Assembly (NCBI GenBank): GCA_963824395.1
Contig: CAWGPF010000001.1
Span: 2,480,001-2,544,000 of the forward strand
Source: 13-2-20CM-66-19 sp963824395
Lineage (GTDB): Bacteria; Pseudomonadota; Gammaproteobacteria; Steroidobacterales; Steroidobacteraceae
Reading direction: 5' to 3'
Length of the DNA: 64,000 nucleotides
Shown here: piece by piece, positions 9,194 to 16,162 of the stretch
Numbering within the stretch: position 1 is the first letter of the stretch
Layout: every line of letters starts with the position of its first letter
Position numbers and translations under genes: made by a program
Notes under the pieces: model-generated
Seen by the model: only the letters and a program-made list of their open reading frames with translations
Told to the model about the DNA's origin: nothing
The model's database searches: none

Positions 9194-9947
9194 ATGACAC
9201 GCAATTGGTTGCTCGGGTGGGTGATGATCCTGGGGGCCGGCCTGCAGGCGCTGGCTTGGGCGCAGCAGCCTGACGCGGTGGTGGATCCGCGCGCCGAGCT
9301 CGCCACGCACCTGCCCGGCGCCAAGGCCGAGGACCTGCGGCCTGCAGCCATCAAGGGCATGTACGAGTACACCCGCGGCACCGACATTGCCTACGTGACC
9401 GCCGATGGCAAGTACGCCATCAACGGCGACCTCTTCGACATCGCCGCCGACAACAATCTCACCGAGACGCGCCGCCGCGAGCTGCGTACGCAGATGCTGG
9501 CGGCCTTCCCCGAGTCACAGATGCTGATCTTCGGGCCCAAGGACGCCGAAGTACACGATCAGCGTGTTCACCGACGTCGACTGCGCCTACTGCCGCAAGC
9601 TGCATAGCCAGATGGCCGACTACAACAAGCTCGGGATCCGCGTGCGCTACCTGATGTATCCGCGCACCGGCCCGGACACCCCCTCCTGGACCAAGGCCGA
9701 GCAGGTGTGGTGCTCACCGGACCGCAACGATGCGCTCACCCATGCCAAGCTCGGGGAAGAGCTGAAGGCCAAGGCGTGCCCGGACAACCCGGTCGCGCAC
9801 ACCTACCAGCTCGGCAAGGATTTCGGGCTCTCCGGGACGCCCTACATCGTGCTGCCCAACGGCGAGGTGCTATCCGGATACGAGCCCCCGGATGTCATGC
9901 TCAAGAACCTGCAGGACGCCGGCAAGGAAACCACCGCGAAGCGCTAG
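9194..9947 (+). pseudogene. dsbC: Periplasmic disulfide isomerase DsbC-like, broken by a +1 frameshift
   Basis: The first part (from ATG 9194, behind GGGAAG) has a signal peptide ending near ALAWAQQ and the DsbC dimerisation domain with GDLFDIAADNNLTE. It then leaves frame at about 9548. The other frame continues with VFTDVDCAYCRKLHSQM (CxxC active site CAYC), SGTPYIVLPNGEV (cis-Pro loop) and a stop at 9947. Dropping one G in GACGCCGAAGTAC restores the expected DAKYTISVFTD. DsbC isomerises wrong disulfides in the periplasm. With one base removed the protein would be about 250 residues and otherwise intact, so a recent mutation or a sequencing error are both possible. Confidence 0.85.
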
Positions 9948-9963
9948 GCGCGGACCGCGGCTC

Positions 9964-9998
9964 GTCGCCGGGCAGCTGCAGTTCAGCCAGCTGGCGAC
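9964..9998. terminator. Hairpin between convergent dsbC and fdxA
   Basis: GTCGC at 9964-9968 pairs with GCGAC at 9994-9998, and CAGCTG at 9973-9978 with CAGCTG at 9988-9993, around a short loop. It sits exactly between two convergent stop codons, as a two-way terminator would. There is no clear T-run, so it may only be an RNA-end stabiliser. Confidence 0.4.
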
Positions 9999-10322
9999 TT
10001 AGCGCTCGAGCAGCTTGAACTTGTCCGGCTTGCCTTCCCATTCCTTGGCATCCGCCGGGGCGTCCTTCTTCTCCGTAATCACCGGCCACTGCTTGGCAAG
10101 CTCGGCGTTGAGCTGCTTGAAGTGCTCCTGGCCGGCCGGCAGCTCCTCCTCCGAGAAGATCGCCTCCACCGGACACTCCGGTTCGCACAGCGTGCAGTCG
10201 ATGCACTCATCCGGATCGATAGTCAGGAAGTTCGGTCCCTCGTGGAAGCAGTCCACGGGACACACTTCGACGCAGTCCATGTACTTGCACTTGATGCAGT
10301 TTTCAGTGACGACAAAAGTCAT
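9999..10322 (-). CDS. fdxA: 7Fe-8S ferredoxin (FdxA, Azotobacter ferredoxin I type)
   Basis: A 107-residue cytoplasmic electron carrier. Two cysteine clusters are visible: C-x7-C-x3-CP in CIKCKYMDCVEVCPVDCF and CIDCTLCEPECPVEAI. The interrupted first set predicts one 3Fe-4S and one 4Fe-4S cluster. The tail after residue 60 (EEELPAGQEHFKQLNAELA) is typical of FdxA proteins. Redox partners cannot be read from context: the gene stands alone between dsbC (convergent) and a nudix gene on the same strand 106 bp upstream. Confidence 0.95.
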   Translation of the reverse strand: MTFVVTENCIKCKYMDCVEVCPVDCFHEGPNFLTIDPDECIDCTLCEPECPVEAIFSEEELPAGQEHFKQLNAELAKQWPVITEKKDAPADAKEWEGKPDKFKLLER

Positions 10323-10428
10323 TCGGTTTCCTCAAAGATGCCCCGCCGGCTGAGGGGGCGCCTTCTCTACGGCGTGACCCTGAGCCTTGGGGGGCGGCAT
10401 TTTGCCATGGCGCCGTCCGGGAGGTGAA

Positions 10429-10983
10429 TCAGTCCCGCGGGGGCGCCCCGGAGTGCCGGTCGAGCGTCGTGAAATAGTGGGCCTCACGGCCGGCGGCCTT
10501 GTCCTCGAGGTAACGCCGCAGCGTGAACTCGGTGCTGCGGAAGGCCAGGTCGTGCCAGGGGATGTCCTCGGGTGCGACCAGGGCGACCTCCAGGCTCTCC
10601 GGGCCCGCGGCGAAGCGCGCCACGGGCAGGGCGGCCCGGAAGAACACGTGCACCTGCTCGGCGTGCAGGACGTGCACGACGCTCAGGAGCGAGCCGATGA
10701 CGACGTCCGCGAGCGCCTCCTCGTGGGACTCGCGCGCCGCGGCTTCCTGCAGCGTTTCCCGGTTCTCCATGAACCCCGCCGGCACCGTCCAGAATCCGCG
10801 CCGCGGTTCGATGGCGCGCCGGCACAGGAGAATACTGCCCTCGTGCTCGGGCACGCACCCCACCACCAGGCGCGGGTTCTGATAATGGATCGTGCCGCAC
10901 GCGTCGCAGACGTAGCGCGGCAGGTGATCCCCGTCCGGAACGCGCAAGTTCACCTGCGCGCCGCAGTTACTGCAGAACTTCAT
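10429..10983 (-). CDS. Nudix hydrolase with N-terminal zinc ribbon
   Basis: 184 residues. The N-terminus has a four-Cys zinc ribbon (FCSNCGAQ and VCDACGTI). The nudix box begins at GFMENRETLQEAAARE and continues SHEEALADV, matching GX5EX7REUXEE with Ala in place of the usual following Gly. Such enzymes hydrolyse nucleoside diphosphates linked to another group; zinc-ribbon members include NADH pyrophosphatase-like and ADP-ribose-type enzymes. The substrate is not readable here. I placed the start at the ATG ending at 10983; the open frame upstream runs into the tRNA-Leu gene and is not coding. Confidence 0.88.
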   Translation of the reverse strand: MKFCSNCGAQVNLRVPDGDHLPRYVCDACGTIHYQNPRLVVGCVPEHEGSILLCRRAIEPRRGFWTVPAGFMENRETLQEAAARESHEEALADVVIGSLLSVVHVLHAEQVHVFFRAALPVARFAAGPESLEVALVAPEDIPWHDLAFRSTEFTLRRYLEDKAAGREAHYFTTLDRHSGAPPRD

Positions 10984-11059
10984 GGTATGAAACCGAGGAT
11001 ACGGAGGCGCGCCCGCCTTGTCGAACGCGGCGCGCCCCTGCGGATCGGGGCCGCAGGCG

Positions 11060-11381
11060 TGGTGCCCGAGGTCGGAGTCGAACCGACACGCTTTTAAGGG
11101 CGGCGGATTTTCCTGCCACTTCGGCTTTCGCCGCCCCGCGTTGCGGGTTCGTGGTCTGGAGCACGCCTTCACCATGGCCTTGCGGCTTTAGGTGCCCGCC
11201 GTCTGCTCTCTACACCTTCCCCGGAATCAATTCTTCCGGGGCTTGGCTCGGCGTGAGCTCGAACGCTGTGCGCTTCAGGGCCTTCACCGAGTTTGACGGG
11301 CTTCACCCCGCAGATTTCTCCGCCGGGGGCTCAAGTTGTTCTGTCTGAGTCCGCTGCGTCTACCAATTCCGCCACTCGGGC
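11060..11381 (-). tRNA. tRNA-Leu(CAA) gene interrupted by a group I intron
   Basis: Exons are 11348-11381 plus 11347 (5' part) and 11060-11111 (3' part). Joined, they give acceptor GCCCGAG/CTCGGGC, D-loop AATTGGTAGA, anticodon stem GCGGA/TCCGC with loop CTCAAAA (anticodon CAA), a long variable arm typical of Leu, T-arm GTCGG-TTCGACT-CCGAC and an encoded ACCA end. The intron of 235 nt lies between C34 and A35. If the splice site were moved to follow U33, the loop would read GAA (Phe), which contradicts the type II variable arm. A TATACT box followed by a GC-rich discriminator lies about 38 bp upstream. Confidence 0.93.
11112..11346 (-). ncRNA. Group I self-splicing intron (IC3-like) in tRNA-Leu
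   Basis: 235 nt, no reading frame of its own. Elements read 5' to 3' on the minus strand: internal guide TTGAGCC opposite exon GGACTC (P1); P2 hairpin with GAAA loop; P3 GCCCGTC pairing with GACGGCGGGC; P4 around CTCGG/CCGAG; P6 CCCCGGAA/TTCCGGGG; conserved GAAGGTGTAGAGAGCAGACG (P7/P3); ATGGTGAAGGCGTGCTCCAG (P8/P7); P9 CCAC/GTGG; terminal G at 11112. The core closely matches what I remember of the Azoarcus tRNA-Ile and cyanobacterial tRNA-Leu introns. It should splice without protein, releasing the intron from the precursor. Confidence 0.93.
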
Positions 11382-11419
11382 ACGAGGGCCTAGCGCCCGC
11401 CGCTCGCGGGACCGGCGGC

Positions 11420-11425
11420 AGTATA
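11420..11425 (-). promoter_or_regulatory. Probable -10 box (TATACT) for tRNA-Leu
   Basis: TATACT on the minus strand, followed by GCCGCCGG, a GC-rich discriminator of the kind found at stringently controlled stable-RNA promoters. No good -35 hexamer is visible 16-18 bp upstream, so this is tentative. Confidence 0.4.
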
Positions 11426-11496
11426 GGGCCCCGGCGCACGCAGCGGCTACGAAAAGGCGCCGCGGGTGCGACCTTTTGCCCGCCTGCCGCATCTAA

Positions 11497-12081
11497 GTGT
11501 CCGTGAGCCGACTCGCCACTATTGCCATATGCCCGCAGCTCTTGGCGCGCGCCTGCAGCGGCGAGGGCGCGGCCCGGCAGGCGCTGTATGCGCAGCTGGC
11601 GCCCGCGACGCTCAACCTCATCCGCCGCATGGTCGGGCAGCGCGCACTGGCCGAGGACCTGTTCCAGGACACGATGATGATTTTCTATGAGCGGCTCGGG
11701 CAATACCGCCACGAGGCCCCGCTCGGGGCATGGCTGCGTCAGATCGCCGTGTCGCGCTGCCTCATGTATCTGCGTTCCCCGTGGAAGCGGGCGCGATTGT
11801 GTCTGGAGCCGGTCGACGGGGGCGTGGCCGCCGAGGTGGCCGCCCTGGTGACGCCCGGCTATGGCGGCGAACTGATTGACCTGGAGCGGGCGCTCGCAGC
11901 GCTCGCGCCCACCGCGCGCGCGATCGTGTGGATGTATGAGGTCGAGGGCTACTCGCATCAGGAGATCGCGAGCGCCTTCGGCCGATCGGTAAGTTTCTCC
12001 AAGTCGCAGCTGGCGCGCGCCCATGCGCGGCTGCGCCTGCTGCTCGAGCCCGAGGTACAGCCACCGTCATGCCTGATCTGA
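11497..12081 (+). CDS. ECF-type RNA polymerase sigma factor
   Basis: 194 residues from a GTG. Region 2 is seen in AEDLFQDTMMIFYERLGQYRHEAPLGAWLRQIAVSRC (split here: about residues 52-90) and region 4 as the helix-turn-helix VEGYSHQEIASAFGRSVSFSKSQ near 150-175. Regions 3 and 1.1 are absent, as in extracytoplasmic-function sigma factors. It would direct polymerase to a small stress regulon. The stop overlaps the next gene by 13 bp, the usual layout for a sigma/anti-sigma pair. Its own target promoters are not identified in this window. Confidence 0.9.
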   Translation: MSVSRLATIAICPQLLARACSGEGAARQALYAQLAPATLNLIRRMVGQRALAEDLFQDTMMIFYERLGQYRHEAPLGAWLRQIAVSRCLMYLRSPWKRARLCLEPVDGGVAAEVAALVTPGYGGELIDLERALAALAPTARAIVWMYEVEGYSHQEIASAFGRSVSFSKSQLARAHARLRLLLEPEVQPPSCLI

Positions 12082-12614
12082 ACACACGCCCGCCCGAGCT
12101 CTCCGCCCTCCTGCGCGCGCTGCCTGCGGAGGCGGCTCCCCCGTACGGCTACCAGGAATTTCAGCGCCGCGCACACGAGCGCGCCCGCCGCGCGCGCGGC
12201 CTGGCAGGCGGGGAGCGCCTCGCCGCGGCCTGCGTGCTGGGGGTCGGGCTGCTGGCGGTGCTGGTGCGCCTGGGCGGGCCCGCTCTGACTGCGCACCCGC
12301 CGGTGCCCCGTGCGTCCGCGTTGCTGAGCCCCGCGCCGGGGCCGGAGGATGAGACGCTGCCCCCCCACGCCGCTCTTGCGGAACGCTGGCTGGCAGGTCT
12401 CCCGGAGGAGCCGGTCATCGTCCACGTCGGTACACGCGCCGCGGTACTCAGGCTGCAGGACCGCATCGCCCAGATCGATGACCTCCTCGGCACGGCGCGC
12501 GACAGCGGTGATGCACCGGCGCGCCTCGCGACGCTGCGCCGGGAGCGCGCGCGCCTGCTCGGCACCCTGGTGCAGGTGCGCTACGCGGAGGCCCTCGCGG
12601 ATGGCGCGCTGTGA
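12069..12614 (+). CDS. Single-pass membrane protein, putative anti-sigma factor
   Basis: 181 residues with no family that I recognise. A basic cytoplasmic stretch (about residues 30-48, rich in Arg) precedes one predicted transmembrane helix (LAAACVLGVGLLAVLVRL, about 50-67), a Pro-rich linker, and a helical C-terminal part with heptad-like Leu/Arg spacing (about 120-170). It starts inside the end of the ECF sigma gene, which suggests translational coupling and an anti-sigma role. There is no zinc-binding HxxxCxxC motif, so if it binds the sigma factor it is not a classic ZAS-type protein. Function is inferred from position and topology only. Confidence 0.6.
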   Translation: MPDLNTRPPELSALLRALPAEAAPPYGYQEFQRRAHERARRARGLAGGERLAAACVLGVGLLAVLVRLGGPALTAHPPVPRASALLSPAPGPEDETLPPHAALAERWLAGLPEEPVIVHVGTRAAVLRLQDRIAQIDDLLGTARDSGDAPARLATLRRERARLLGTLVQVRYAEALADGAL

Positions 12615-12639
12615 ATTGCTTGTCTCTCAAGGAGTAGCC

Positions 12640-13617
12640 ATGAACACGAGTCGACTGATCAGCGCCGCTGTCGCGAGCGCGTGCGCCTGCCTGCTGCTGA
12701 GTGGCGCCTGCGCCGCCCAGACGCCCGTCGCGCCACCCGCACCAGCAGTCCCCGCCGTCCCGACGGTGCAGGTGCCGAGCCAGGCTGAGATCGACGCGCA
12801 GCTGCGCCTGGCGCAGAAGCAGCTCGAGGAAGCGGCGCACGAGGTGGCGCGGCTCTCGACCCAGTTCAGCGGCAGCGTGCTCGAGGAGGTCATGCCGCTT
12901 CTCGGGCCGCACGTCGTCATCGGGGTGCAGCTCGAGGCCGCCCCGGGCAATGTGGGCGCGCGCGTGCGCGAGGTAAGTCCCGGGGGCCCTGCCGCGCAGG
13001 CCGGCATGCGCGCCGGCGATGTGATCCTCGCAGTCAACGGCACGGAGCTTAAGGGCGAGGCGCCGGCGCATCAGGTGAGCTCGCTCCTGCGCGACGTCAA
13101 GCCCGACACCCCGGTGTCATTGCGCGTGCAGCGCGACGGCAAGCCACTGGCTTTGACGGTGACCGTGCGTGCCGCGCCGGACCTGTTCGCGCACCTGCCG
13201 CGGGTGCGCGAGTTCGGCGTGGAGGCTCCCGAGCCCTTCAGCCAGCGAGCGCTGCGGGATATGGAGCTGGCGACTCTGACTCCCGGGCTCGGCAGCTACT
13301 TCGGCGCGGACAAGGGCGTGCTGGTGCTCAAGGCACCCGCCGACGGGGCGCTCAAGCTCGAAGACGGCGACGTGATTCTCGCCATCGACGGGCGCGCGCC
13401 GGAGAGCGGCTCGCATGCAGCGCGCATCCTCGGCTCCTATCTCGGCGGGGAGAAGATCACGCTGCGCGTCCTGCGCCAGCACAAGACACTCGACCTGCAG
13501 ATGACGATGCCCGAGTCGAGCCGTCAGCGCGACGCGCACCGGCGCGAGGTCGTGGTGGTGCGTCCGGATGCGCACGTCACGTCCGTGGCGCTGCCGCGCG
13601 GCAATCCGCCGGCCTGA
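12640..13617 (+). CDS. Secreted tandem-PDZ domain protein
   Basis: 325 residues from an ATG preceded by GGAGTAG. A signal peptide (about 1-25, ending near ACAAQ) leads to a Pro-rich linker, a short coiled-coil (about 46-75), and two PDZ domains: the first around VSPGGPAAQAGMRAGDVI with ligand-loop-like VQLEA, the second around KGVLVLKAPADGALKLEDGDVI. There is no trypsin-like protease domain before the PDZs, so it is not a complete DegP/DegS. Following an ECF sigma and a membrane anti-sigma candidate, it could be a periplasmic sensor or scaffold for envelope stress. That role is inference; the domain reading is firm. Confidence 0.8.
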   Translation: MNTSRLISAAVASACACLLLSGACAAQTPVAPPAPAVPAVPTVQVPSQAEIDAQLRLAQKQLEEAAHEVARLSTQFSGSVLEEVMPLLGPHVVIGVQLEAAPGNVGARVREVSPGGPAAQAGMRAGDVILAVNGTELKGEAPAHQVSSLLRDVKPDTPVSLRVQRDGKPLALTVTVRAAPDLFAHLPRVREFGVEAPEPFSQRALRDMELATLTPGLGSYFGADKGVLVLKAPADGALKLEDGDVILAIDGRAPESGSHAARILGSYLGGEKITLRVLRQHKTLDLQMTMPESSRQRDAHRREVVVVRPDAHVTSVALPRGNPPA

Positions 13618-13652
13618 AAACCCGCGTACCGGCGGGCGTGTAACATGCGCGC

Positions 13653-14681
13653 GTGCGCCGCCAGGACTTTGCCTACTCACTGCCCGCCGAACTGATCGCA
13701 CAGCATCCGCTGGGCGAGCGCTCCGGGAGCCGCCTCCTCGTGCTCGAGGCGCCAAGCGGCGCGCTGAGCGATCATGCGATGCGCGAGCTGCCCGAGCTGC
13801 TGCGCCCGCACGATCTTCTGGTCCTGAACGACACGCGCGTGGTGCCGGCGCGCCTCATCGGACACAAACCCTCCGGCGGTCGCGTCGAGATCTTCCTGGA
13901 ACGCGCGCTCGAGGGCACGCAGGCCGTGGCGCAGCTCTCGGCGAGCAAGCCGATCCGCGCAGGCCTTGAGATCAACACCGCGGGCGGGGTGATCACGGTG
14001 CTCGCGCGCGAGTCCGAGCACTGGTTCATCCGCCTGCCGGCGCCGGCGCTCGAGTTCTTCGAACGCTTCGGCGAGGTGCCCTTGCCGCCCTACATCCACC
14101 GCGCTGCGCAGGCCGAGGATCGCGAGCGTTACCAGAGTATCTTCGCGCGCGAGTCGGGCGCGGTGGCCGCCCCCACGGCGAGCCTGCACTTCGATGCCGC
14201 GCTGTCCGAGGCGCTCGCTGCGCGAGGGGTGACGCGCGCGTTCGTGACGCTGCACGTCGGCGCCGGCACCTTCCAGCCCATCAGGGTGGAGGATCTCGGC
14301 AGCCACGTCATGCACGCCGAGCGGGCGCACGTGCCGCAGGCCACCTGCGCCGCGATCTCACGCGCCCGCAGCAGCGGCGGGCGGGTGGTGGCGGTCGGCA
14401 CGACGGTCGTGCGGGCTCTGGAGTCGGCCGCGGCGGCCCAGGGCGGTAAGCTTGCGCCCTGGAGCGGGGACACGCGCCTCTTCATCACCCCGGGTTTCGA
14501 GTTTCGGGTGAGCGACATGCTGCTGACGAACTTCCACCTGCCCGAGTCGACGCTGCTGATGCTGGTATGCGCGTTCGCCGGCACGCAGGCCGTGCTCGGT
14601 GCCTACGCGCATGCGATCGCGCAGCGCTACCGGTTCTTCAGCTACGGTGATGCCATGCTGCTCAGCCGGGCGCCAGCATGA
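13653..14681 (+). CDS. queA: S-adenosylmethionine:tRNA ribosyltransferase-isomerase
   Basis: 342 residues, full length. QueA adds the epoxycyclopentanediol from SAM to preQ1 at tRNA position 34, a late step of queuosine synthesis. Family stretches are DFAYSLPAELIAQHPL at the N-terminus, DLLVLNDTRVVPARL, LPPYIHR, SLHFDAAL, HVGAGTFQPI and the C-terminal ITPGFEFRVSDMLLTNFHLP. The GTG at 13653 is the family-matching start, without a clear Shine-Dalgarno. Its stop overlaps the tgt start by 4 bp (ATGA), and the queA-tgt-yajC-secDF order is the common gammaproteobacterial operon. Confidence 0.97.
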   Translation: MRRQDFAYSLPAELIAQHPLGERSGSRLLVLEAPSGALSDHAMRELPELLRPHDLLVLNDTRVVPARLIGHKPSGGRVEIFLERALEGTQAVAQLSASKPIRAGLEINTAGGVITVLARESEHWFIRLPAPALEFFERFGEVPLPPYIHRAAQAEDRERYQSIFARESGAVAAPTASLHFDAALSEALAARGVTRAFVTLHVGAGTFQPIRVEDLGSHVMHAERAHVPQATCAAISRARSSGGRVVAVGTTVVRALESAAAAQGGKLAPWSGDTRLFITPGFEFRVSDMLLTNFHLPESTLLMLVCAFAGTQAVLGAYAHAIAQRYRFFSYGDAMLLSRAPA

Positions 14682-15805
14682 ACCCCGTCTTCACGCTGGA
14701 AGCACGTGACGGCGCCGCGCGCGTCGGGCGCCTGGTGACGACGCACGGCGCGCTCGAGACTCCGGCCTTCATGCCGGTGGGCACCTACGGCACGGTCAAG
14801 GCGATGACGCCCGAGGAACTGCAGGGGCTCGGGGCGCAGATCATCCTCGGCAACACCTTTCATCTCCTGCTGCGCCCGGGTGCGAAGATCGTCGCCGCGC
14901 ACGGCGGCCTGCACGGCTTCATGCACTGGCCCGGGCCGATCCTGACCGATTCGGGTGGCTTTCAGGTCTTCAGTCTCAAGAGCCTGCGGCGCATCACGGA
15001 AGAAGGCGTGCGCTTTCGCTCCCCGGTGGACGGCAGCGAAGTGCGCCTGACCCCCGAGGACTCCATGGACATGCAGCTCGCGCTGCGCTCCGACATCGCC
15101 ATGGCGCTCGATGACTGTACCGAACACCCGGCGACCGAGGCTGCGGCCCGCGCCTCGATGGAGCGCTCGATGCGCTGGGCGCAGCGCAGTCACCAGCACT
15201 ACTACGGCGCCGGCACGCCCCCCGGAGGGCTGTTCGGCATCGTGCAGGGCGGCATGCACACGAATCTGCGCCTCGCCTCCCTCGAGGCGCTGACGCGCCT
15301 GGAGTGGCCCGGTCTTGCGGTCGGTGGGCTCGCGGTGGGGGAATCGGAGACCGAGCGACTCGCGATCCTCGAGGCCCTGGTGCCGCACATGCCGGCCACC
15401 CGGCCGCGCTATCTCATGGGTGTCGGGCGCCCCGAGGACATCGTGGCCGCCGTGCTGCGCGGCATCGACATGTTCGACTGCGTCATGCCGACGCGCCACG
15501 CCCGCAACGGCCACCTGTTCACCGCAGGCGGGGTCATCAACATCAGAAACAGCGTCCACCAGGAGGCCCTGGGGCCCATCGACCCCCAGTGCGGGTGTTA
15601 TACCTGCCGCAACTACAGCCGCGCCTACCTGCGCCACCTGGACCGCTGCAACGAGATCCTCGGCGCGCGCCTGAATACCATCCACAACCTGCACTTCTAC
15701 CTGGAGCTGATGCGCTCGCTGCGCGCCGCCATCCGGGCCGGAACCCTGAGCGCCTGGGCGGGGGCTTTCGTGGCGGCCCGGCGCGGAGCGGATGCTGTGG
15801 CATAA
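14678..15805 (+). CDS. tgt: Queuine/preQ1 tRNA-guanine transglycosylase
   Basis: 375 residues. Tgt swaps guanine-34 for preQ1 in tRNAs with GUN anticodons. Visible are the nucleophile region LTDSGGFQVFSL, the second Asp in MALDDCTEHP, the GIVQGGMH loop, LAVGGLAVGE and the zinc site CGCYTCRNYSRAYLRHL near residues 305-335. It follows queA with a 4-bp overlap, so the two consecutive enzymes are translationally coupled. Confidence 0.97.
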   Translation: MNPVFTLEARDGAARVGRLVTTHGALETPAFMPVGTYGTVKAMTPEELQGLGAQIILGNTFHLLLRPGAKIVAAHGGLHGFMHWPGPILTDSGGFQVFSLKSLRRITEEGVRFRSPVDGSEVRLTPEDSMDMQLALRSDIAMALDDCTEHPATEAAARASMERSMRWAQRSHQHYYGAGTPPGGLFGIVQGGMHTNLRLASLEALTRLEWPGLAVGGLAVGESETERLAILEALVPHMPATRPRYLMGVGRPEDIVAAVLRGIDMFDCVMPTRHARNGHLFTAGGVINIRNSVHQEALGPIDPQCGCYTCRNYSRAYLRHLDRCNEILGARLNTIHNLHFYLELMRSLRAAIRAGTLSAWAGAFVAARRGADAVA

Positions 15806-15836
15806 TGCCGCCCTTTTCGCCTCCCGGACCTCTCCA

Positions 15837-16160
15837 ATGAACCTCATTTCCGACGCTTGGGCACAGGCCGCTCCCGGTGCCCCCAACCAGTTCATGCCCC
15901 TCCTGATGGTGGGCGTGTTCTTCGTGATCTTCTATTTCCTGCTGTTCCGTCCGCAGCAAAAGCGCGCCAAGGAGCACCAGAACCTCGTCTCCAAGCTCGG
16001 GGCCGGGGACGAGGTGGTGACCGGCGGGGGCCTGCTCGGCAAGGTCACCGAGGTGGGCGACACCTTCGTCACGCTCGAGATCGCTGACGGCGTGCGCATC
16101 AAGGTGCAGAAGAACCAGATCACCCAGCTCATGCCCAAGGGCACGCTGAAGAGCGCCTGA
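15837..16160 (+). CDS. yajC: Sec translocon accessory protein YajC
   Basis: 107 residues with one transmembrane helix (about 18-38, MPLLMVGVFFVIFYFLLFRP) followed by the family motif RPQQKRAKEHQ and a cytoplasmic domain with LGAGDEVVTGGGLLGKV. YajC associates with SecDF at the inner membrane. I placed the start at the ATG at 15837; the frame extends 15 codons further but that part is not conserved in type. SecD starts 3 bp after its stop. Confidence 0.95.
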   Translation: MNLISDAWAQAAPGAPNQFMPLLMVGVFFVIFYFLLFRPQQKRAKEHQNLVSKLGAGDEVVTGGGLLGKVTEVGDTFVTLEIADGVRIKVQKNQITQLMPKGTLKSA

Positions 16161-16162
16161 AG

